DNA of 64,000 nt from Antedon mediterranea (lineage: Eukaryota; Echinodermata; Crinoidea; Comatulida; Antedonidae), in contig NC_092672.1 in assembly GCF_964355755.1 (NCBI RefSeq), positions 28,642,501 through 28,706,500 of the forward strand. The letters are read 5' to 3'. The first letter of the stretch is position 1, and each line of letters starts with the position of its first letter. Positions 52,901 through 61,900 of this stretch are shown in pieces. Both the position numbers and the translations under genes were made by a program. The notes below the pieces were generated by a model. It saw only the letters and a list, made by a program, of their open reading frames with translations. It searched no databases and was not told the DNA's origin.

Positions 52901-55900
52901 TTAATTTTGTCATTTAACAATTAGAATAGCCAATTGAATAGTCTACAATCTTTAAGTTTAGTAGCAACTTTAATGTTTAACAGAAACAAATGTAAATGCA
53001 TGCATTTAGTGTAAATACCAATACAAACAAAATTTCATTTACACTCTACTTTGGGTACAGTATTTATGTGCTTAATAGTAGAAATAAATACAAATGCACA
53101 ATCTAACCCATCTCAAACGTAGGCCTACCATTGAAGAGTCTTATTCGTATTCAGTAGGCCTATTAATTTGAAAGTTTAATATAAATAAATGGATAATTTT
53201 TTATTTATATTAGATATATCATCTGATGGACTGACACTTGAAGTTGAGCCTGCACTTGAGTATGAGCACATCTCAATTGAACAGACTCTAAATGGCGTGT
53301 TTTTATCAACTAAAGCTGAAGTTGGTCTTTTGACCCATAACGTTGTCGTCCGTGGATCAGTGCAAGACGAATGGACAGAGACCATTGAAGCATGCGAGGA
53401 AGAATTCAACACTAGTAAATGTTTCTTTTTTTCTTCTCTTGGTTTTAACGTAAATGTATTACAGTGCATGAAAAAACATAATGTTCATGTTTTATAATAT
53501 ACAAATAATGAAAACAAATTGAATGTACACTATTGGTATTTACTTGTTTTGCAGATCAATTTGCAACACAGACATGTTTCCAGGGCCGATATGGCGAGGA
53601 GATTGGTAGTGATCAATTTGGATCCCAGATAATGCTTTTCGGAAAATATCAGAATCAACAATTGGTAACAGGCCGTATTGAGTACGTGGAGGTGACGCAC
53701 GCAGGACAAGCATTCCGTCTCGGACGGTATCCGATCCACTTTCATTTAAATGGTGACGTCAGTGGATCTTATGTTCGTGGATGTGGAATCCATCATACCT
53801 TTAACCGTGCAGTCACAATTCATGCCGTAGACAACTTGTTAGTTGAGCATAATGTTGCATATGATATCATGGGACATGCGTACTTTATGGAAGACGGTAT
53901 TGAGATGGGAAACACTGTCCAATACAATCTTGGAGTCTTTGTCAAAAGTAGCTCTAGTCTGCTTAATGTTGACGTAACACCTGCTGCATTCTGGGTAACA
54001 AATCCAAACAATACTGTGCGACATAATGCAGCTGCTGGTGGATCACATTTTGGGTTTTGGTACAATATGCCCGCACATCCAGGTGGCCCTTCATATACAA
54101 CATCAATGTGTCCCCGTAAAATGGTTATGGGTGAATTCATAAACAATACTGCTCATTCCCAAGGTTGGTATGGAATCTGGATTTTCCCAGAATATCACCC
54201 AATGGAAGGTGGACAGTGTAACTCCAAAACACCAACGCAGGCAAAGTTTTACAGTCTAACGGCATGGAAGGTAGAACGTGGCGCCGAGGCTATTGCCGTC
54301 GGCGGTGTCCAGTTTCATGATTTTTTGATTTCAGATGCTGATAAAGCAGGAATTGAATATCAAACAATTGATAGTGACATTCCATTTGATAATGATGGGG
54401 CACTTGTCAAGAATTCCACAATTATTGGACATAGTGCCATATCAAATGCATACGCATGCACATCAGCTGGTATCCATGGTCCGAAGAGTTCTGGTCTGAC
54501 CATTGATGGTGTCCAGTTCATCAATTTTAATGAAGGCCGTTGTGCAGCTCTGCGTGCTTGTGCCCATTGTAAAACAGATCAAGGTGGCTTCCACACACGA
54601 GTGAAAAATCTTGAGTTTACCGACTCTCCAAATAAGGTTGCATTCCAATGGCAACATGAGCATTGGTTTGAAGATTTGGATGGTACACTAACGGGATCAG
54701 CCAATCATATTGTATTGCCCAACAATCCTAATCTTCCACCAGCTCATTGTACTAAAAATGATGCCTTCAGTATAAATGTTGATGGCGTGTTTTGTGATGA
54801 TACGGTAAAACTTCACCGCATGGCATTCAACGGTGTTTCGCCATCATCTCTTGGTAATAAAGATACCTTATTCACGAATCAACATGGTACAAGCCGTATA
54901 CCATACCATCCTGGAGGTTGGATGATAACATTAATTGAAAGAGACACATACAACTTCATTTTCGAAGACGTTGATCATGTGACCAACATTACGTACAGAG
55001 CAAATTTTTATAATTTCAACGATGGTGACTATGTTGTTATAAATCATAACTTCACACAAAGTCCTGATGTGTTTGCAACGATCGGTTACGTTACAAAAAG
55101 TACAAAACAAATGGTGACATACGAAAACAACAGCTATGGAGAATATTATTTTAATAATGATGATAACAACCTGTATTACTTAGGTAAGTTGCAAATACAG
55201 CATATATAATATAAAGTAGCACGAAAAAAGAAAGAAACTAATACATTTACAAATTCTAAAGTTGGCTTTGTCATGAAAATATCACAATGCAATGCAATGC
55301 AATGTATCAAATAAATAGTTTAACTTTGATCACAGCACATTAAAAGAAGAAAAAGTTTTTAGCTGGTAGACAAATAATTTGATATACACCAAAACAAATG
55401 ATTCTCCAAGCTAATGTATATGTATTTATAGCTAGCTTTTGTATTCTTTAATGCAGATGATGCTAGTTTTGTATCCAAAACATGAAACATATTTTAGCCT
55501 TCATGTTTTTTAAGCCTGTTACTGAACATGAACTTAACCACTATATTAAAAACACAAAGAATACTTCTCCTGGCCATGATGGTATAAGTGCCCAACTCAT
55601 AAAATCTGCTTCCCCGTTTATTTTAAAACCTTTATTGCATATTATTAATACGTCATTATCATCGGGCTGTGTCCCGGCTGATATAAAAATTGCTAAAGTT
55701 ATCCCGGTATTTAAGAATGGTGACATCTCCGATATAAATAATTATCGGCCTATTTCCATTTTACCCTTTTTTTCCAAAATATTTGAGAGGATTGTGTATG
55801 ATCAAACCATTTGTTACCTCTCAAAATATAACGTACTGAGTAAAACACAGTATGGATTTAGACAACACCATTCAACTAGTCATGCTTTAATACAATCGAT

Positions 55901-58900
55901 TGAAAAAATCACAAACGCTATTGAGAATAAAGAGTTCACACTAGGAGTTTTCCTTGATTTATCAAAAGCGTTTGATACAATCGATCATGATATATTATTA
56001 GATAAGTTAAGATTTTATGGTATAAGAGGAGTTCCGCTAAACTGGTTCTCAAACTATCTTAAAAAAAGACTACAATACACATTTATTGTTAATACTGCAT
56101 CTAGTAAAATGACAGTAAACACTGGAGTTCCTCAGGGATCCATATTGGGTCCATTATTATTTCTTATATTCATTAATGATATTAGTCTAGCATGTAACCA
56201 TGTAGACATGATTATGTATGCAGATGACACAAATGTGTTTTATAGTCACAATGATATTACTCAAGCTTTTGATACAATGAACCAGGAGTTATCTATACTT
56301 TCGGACTGGTTTATTGCTAACAAATTAACGCTAAATGTAAACAAATCAAAATATGTTATATTTAAGGCTAGAAATAAGTCAGCTGACACTACCTCACTAG
56401 AATTGAGGATGGGAAATGAATGTATAGTAAAAGCTACTGAAGTTAAATTTCTAGGCTTATTTCTGGATGAAACTTTATCGTTTAATTTTCATGTAGCAAA
56501 CAGTATTTCTAGAATAATTGGTGTCTTAAACAAAGTGAAGTCTATGTTATCAAGTAAAATCTTGTTAACGGTATACAATGCACTTATATTACCTAGAATA
56601 ATGTATGCTATCACAGTATGGGGTGCTACTTCTGCTACAAACTTAAACCGTATACATATTCTCCAGAAAAAAGCACTTAGAAATATTTGTCATGTTCATT
56701 TTATGCATCCTTCTCATCCACTTTTTATTTCAACCCAAACATTAAATATTTTTGACCTTTATACGAAACACACTGCTATATTTATGTATCAATATAAACA
56801 TAATCTATTACCTGAATCATTTAATAACTTATTTAGTACATCTGCCTCATTCCCTAATTACTCAACTAGAAACAGGTCAAACTACTGTCCACAACTAAAA
56901 CGCACCAAAGTCGGACAGCAATGTATTTCCTACCAAGGAACACATATTTGGAACAATTTAACAGACTATATAAAACAATCCCCCACTTTAAGTTTGTTTA
57001 AACAGAGATTAAAGCAATATTATAACAATAGAAATATCTAAATTAAGTAAATCACATTATGTTATTTTGGTTTGTTTTTTTTGTTTGTACTAATTGTTTG
57101 ATCTTTTTGTTAGGGTTACATGCTTAAAGCACTTGTGCTTATTTTGTATCCCATTCCATTATCTTATTATTTGTATTGTATTTGTATATGTTTTTATTTT
57201 GATTATGGAATAAAAATGTCGATGAATTGAAGTAATTTGAATTACTATACTAAAGCTCGAATGGGATGTCTAAACACGAGTCTTTTACTTTTATCTTTAA
57301 AATAAAGTATCGATTTATCTACTATATTTTAATTTTTTCTTTAGTATCCGGAAAAGACAGGCATTCAACAGAAGGAGACACTTTGCCAATTAATCTGCAA
57401 GTTTATAGATGCTATTACCTTGACTGTATACCACCGGTTCCTGAACCGGTTCTTGAACCGGTTCCTGCAGAAGGCAGCCCAGATAACGTTTCTGTGCTTC
57501 TTTGGTCCACGGCTGAGGCTTGGGAAGGAGTGGAGGATGGATGGGGTGGTAATGATAATGGATCATTTGTACTGCCAATAGACGGTGATGATGTCATGAT
57601 CTTGCCTGGTATGTGTGTTAAAATAAAAAATTATTTTTTCTTGAAAAATATAAGAGCGTTTTAACTTTGTTTTTGTCTGTATAGTAGCCTAAACGACACG
57701 TTTATTTCTACAAAATCCCACTAAAGTAGGCCTAGGCATAAACAATCCAAGCAGGATGCTTGTTAGGAGTATCATTGGTATTGTTTTTTTCTTGAAGAAA
57801 TTCTATATGCTGTGGCAAAGGTTCTGGGAAATTAACCACCGACTCATGGTTATTGTTTAATTTAAACTTTCTTTTGTTTGTAGAGAAATGGGTAGTTGCT
57901 GATGTTCCTTTGCCAAATATTAATCTACTCTATATTTTTGGCACTCTGGAAATTGAAGATACAAGAGACAATTGTATAAATGCAACTTATATATTTATTC
58001 ATGGCGGCACCTTGGTTATTGGATGGGAGAAGTCGCCATTTCAGCATCAACTACACATTTTCTTAAATGGAAACCATTTCACTGAAGACTTTCCACTACC
58101 AAACGGACCAAATATGGGAGCCAAAGTTTTGGGTAAGTCATGGCATTACAATATAAAGTATGGTAAATCTGCAATCTATTTAGTCTGATAGAAAGAGTCT
58201 AATAACCTGCAGCTAAATATAAAGGAGAAACACGTTATTCATCAATTCTAACTAAATCATGTTAATATATTTAGGTGTATTTGGTGGCTTGGAGATGCAT
58301 GGAGTTTCTCCCAATATAACATGGACACATTTGAGCAGTTCTCTCATCGCTGGCGATGACATCATCTATCTAAGAGAAAATGTAACTTGGAAAGTAGGAG
58401 ATGAGATTGTGGTGGCATCAACATCGTATGAGGCTTGGGAAACTGAAACGTTCATGATAATTGAAATTATTAATAACCATACTGTACGAATCAATGACAC
58501 AGCCAAGTACAAACATATAGGTATTTATAGATTTTTTATTCAATAACATAATTATCAAGTCTTTACAATTTCAAAACGTTTTCTGGAAGAGATTTTGGAC
58601 TTTTTAAACAATTAATTTGCGAAGCATATGAGTATTTATTTGCACATCCCATATTTATGATATGAATAACCCCATTATTGCACACCATTTTAGCTGAAAC
58701 GGTCACTCTTGAAGATGGATCTCTAACATACACCGAAGCTGCTGAGGTTGGTCTCCTTACGAGAAACATTCAAATTATTGGTGCTGACTACAGTAATTTG
58801 TTTGAAGAGTCATTTGGAGCTAGAGTTCTGATTGGCAAATTTAATCAAGATGGTATTGAATACAAAGGTAATAAATTCAAATATATAAATATTGTTCTGA

Positions 58901-61900
58901 AGTATGAAAGTTTTTGCTGTTGTTTTCCGTATTCTGTTAACTTTATATTCTTTTTTAGGTTATGCTAAAATCTCAAATGTTGAATTTAAACATTCTGGAC
59001 AAGAAGGCTGGACAGATTTTTATGACCCACGTTATTCAGTTGCTTTCTTGGATATTGGAGAAGTTACTGGAGAAAACCCATCGTTTTTACGAGAATGTAC
59101 ATTTCATAATGGCTTCAGTCCTGCTATAGGAGTGTTTGGTACTTCAGGACTAACAATTCAGGATAATGTTATTCACCACACAGTTGGAGCAGGTAAGCAA
59201 TGGCAAAAATACGTATATTTCCCCTTATATAGTAACTTAGATTTTAGATAGTTTGTGGTTTTTGCAGCAGTGTTTATTTAGATGACTATATTTCTTTGAT
59301 TTGAACTTTGACATTACTCAGGTATTATTGCATGGGGGAGAGATCATCAAATCCTGCATAACCTAGTAACACTTACAGTCTTTCCTGGTACATATCAAGA
59401 CCGCTACAATGCTGAGGATATATCTTGGCCAGCAGGTATTGAAATCGAGAGCTCCAGAGATGTCATCCTACAAGACAACACTGTGGCAGGCTCTGAGAGG
59501 GTGCTGTACCATATCAGTGGTGAGATCTGTGACGTTGAAAGTCAGTGGAGTAACAACGAAGGGCATACTTCTTTGCACGGCGTTCATCTTCTGACGGGAG
59601 ATGGTCAGAGAGACTGCACACAAATTGCCAATTTCTTCATCTGGAAGAATTGGGATTATGGAGTCTTTTTCCAAATTTCGAGTTCCGTTGTAATGACTGA
59701 TCTTGTTCTTGCTGACAACAACATCGGGGTGATGCCATTTGTCATTTGGCCATCTTCTCTTAGTCATAAAGCTGTTGATAAGTTTGTCAGAATGGAGTCA
59801 TCGTTTATAATTGGTACAAGCCCGTTCTTTGATTGCTATGAGTTACAGGTAGGTTCAGTAAGATATAAACATTTTCATTAAATATGAACATTTTTATTAT
59901 TCATTTTAAAAGATGTATTTATTTCTGTTTTTTCAAATGTTATTATATTGTCATTTTAGGGAACTATATTTTGCAAAAAATGATATCAATATATATAGAT
60001 ATTATATATGCATACTTGACTTTCACTCGAAAGGAAAATTTTCAAAGAACTTTCTTACTATTCTACCTTCTGTTTCTTAACGTTTACTGATAATGCCATT
60101 CCATTGTGTAATCAGTCATTTAATTCATAAGTTATGATTAAAATATTACATTTTTTATTAATATTTTTATGTACATATTTCAGAATCAACCGGAGAATGC
60201 AGGTCAAAGTGCAAAACAGCGTGCACCTCGTGGTCCAGACAACGGAAATGCTGGATTCGTGTGGGCAAATTTCATGTCTGGTGATAATGGTGCTCCATTT
60301 TTTCCATTTCATGGTATCCATAATTACCCAGCTATTGCTGGAAGCACACGATTGCAAGGTATGTAAAGCATGACATACGCTGGTTCTTACTTTGGCAAAC
60401 CAAGTCAATACTTGGACAAACCAACAAAAACCATTGTTTGAATTCTATTGCATGAAACGCAAGGTTACAATGCTGAATGCTTATTTAGATGAACATAAAC
60501 ATTTCATTGCATTCAAGTTATCACCACCGTAATTTTGAGGTTTTCCATTATTACTGTTTTATCATAAATAGGTCTTTAATATCGGAATACATTTTTGGTG
60601 AATATATTTCAATATAATTATTTATTTACAATAAAGATATTTTGCTTATTCTTATCAATAGATGTCACATTTGCTTATTTTGATTCTGCGTGTAATAAAG
60701 ATCATTACGCTATTATGACCAATCCATCAAATGATGATGGTATCCACCCAATGTCCGCTGTAGGTACAAAGATGGTAACAGTCAGAGATGAGAACAGGGT
60801 TTACATACATAGACCTAATTTAGGGTAAGTACTAATAGTAGGTATCCTTTATGTCTGTAACAGGTTCGTACTACTAGCACCGTAGCTTTATCGCGTAGTA
60901 TTTTCCGGAGCTGCAGCACTGGCACAAACACAATAAAATCATCCACAAAGACAGTTCTTGGTTTTGAAAAGTTAAATTCTTTTATTGAAGCTAGTAACCA
61001 GTTGGAAGGAGATGTAACAAAAACAGTGTTACTATATTTAAAATAACATATCAGTGATCGATCGATCAATCGTATCATTAACGACAGTATAGGCTACTAT
61101 TGCGTTGTGTCTAGTATAACAATCAAATAACTAATCAACTATATTAACTTAAAACAATTCTAAAATTAAGAGAGATAAAAATATAGATGCTTACCTAGTA
61201 ACCAGTCGGAAGGAGATGAAAACCTTCACTTTGGGCTAGGCACTAGCAAGTGTCATCCATTCCCAGTTAGGTACTATGACAATTTATAACCGATTGTATA
61301 TACATTTACCATAACGTTATTTCGTAGTTTACAGACCGATTGTATTGTACACATGTAATTATCAATTTTAAAGTTCGGTTATACAAAAAGGAAACTATTA
61401 AAAAAGAAATCAATTAACAAAATCCCTTGTCCATTTATGAACTGACCCATACTGAAACATTATACACTAAATATTCATGACCATTTTCCCGCCACTCATC
61501 TGTTTATAGCATGGTCACTTATCATTCCAGCTTTTACTTTAATGGGTCCCACAAGGTTTCTCAGATTCAAGTCAAATTCAGCAGATAAATCATTCAAGTA
61601 TTTGGGTATAAGCATACCTGTTACATATCTACGGACCTCTTGCATTTATCCAAGTTACGTCATTGTAAATCATTGTGTAAACTCACTTGCCAGTTGCATT
61701 ATGTTCACCAACCTAGTACACTTACCTACAATACTTTTTTATTTAATCTTAATAGTAAGGTTAATCCTTCTGATTGTGTGGACATGGATTGTGATGCATT
61801 TAAGAAAGCAATGATCAGAGATGAAGATGGTGGAATTCTAGGAGGATCACGGCCTGGTTATGTTATTCCTGATTCTTCATACGAATGGGATGGAGATCCG

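Noticed and set aside
53820-54146. Minus-strand frames opposite the beta-helix exon
   Set aside because: Shadows of the strongly supported plus-strand exon 37.
55482-57041. Host gene encoding a polymerase-like protein
   Set aside because: Reverse transcriptase motifs and position inside an intron show it is a LINE fragment.
61542-61755. Upstream extension of exon 46 to the ATG at 61640
   Set aside because: A TTAATAG acceptor at 61755 and frame agreement with exon 45 place the exon start at 61756.
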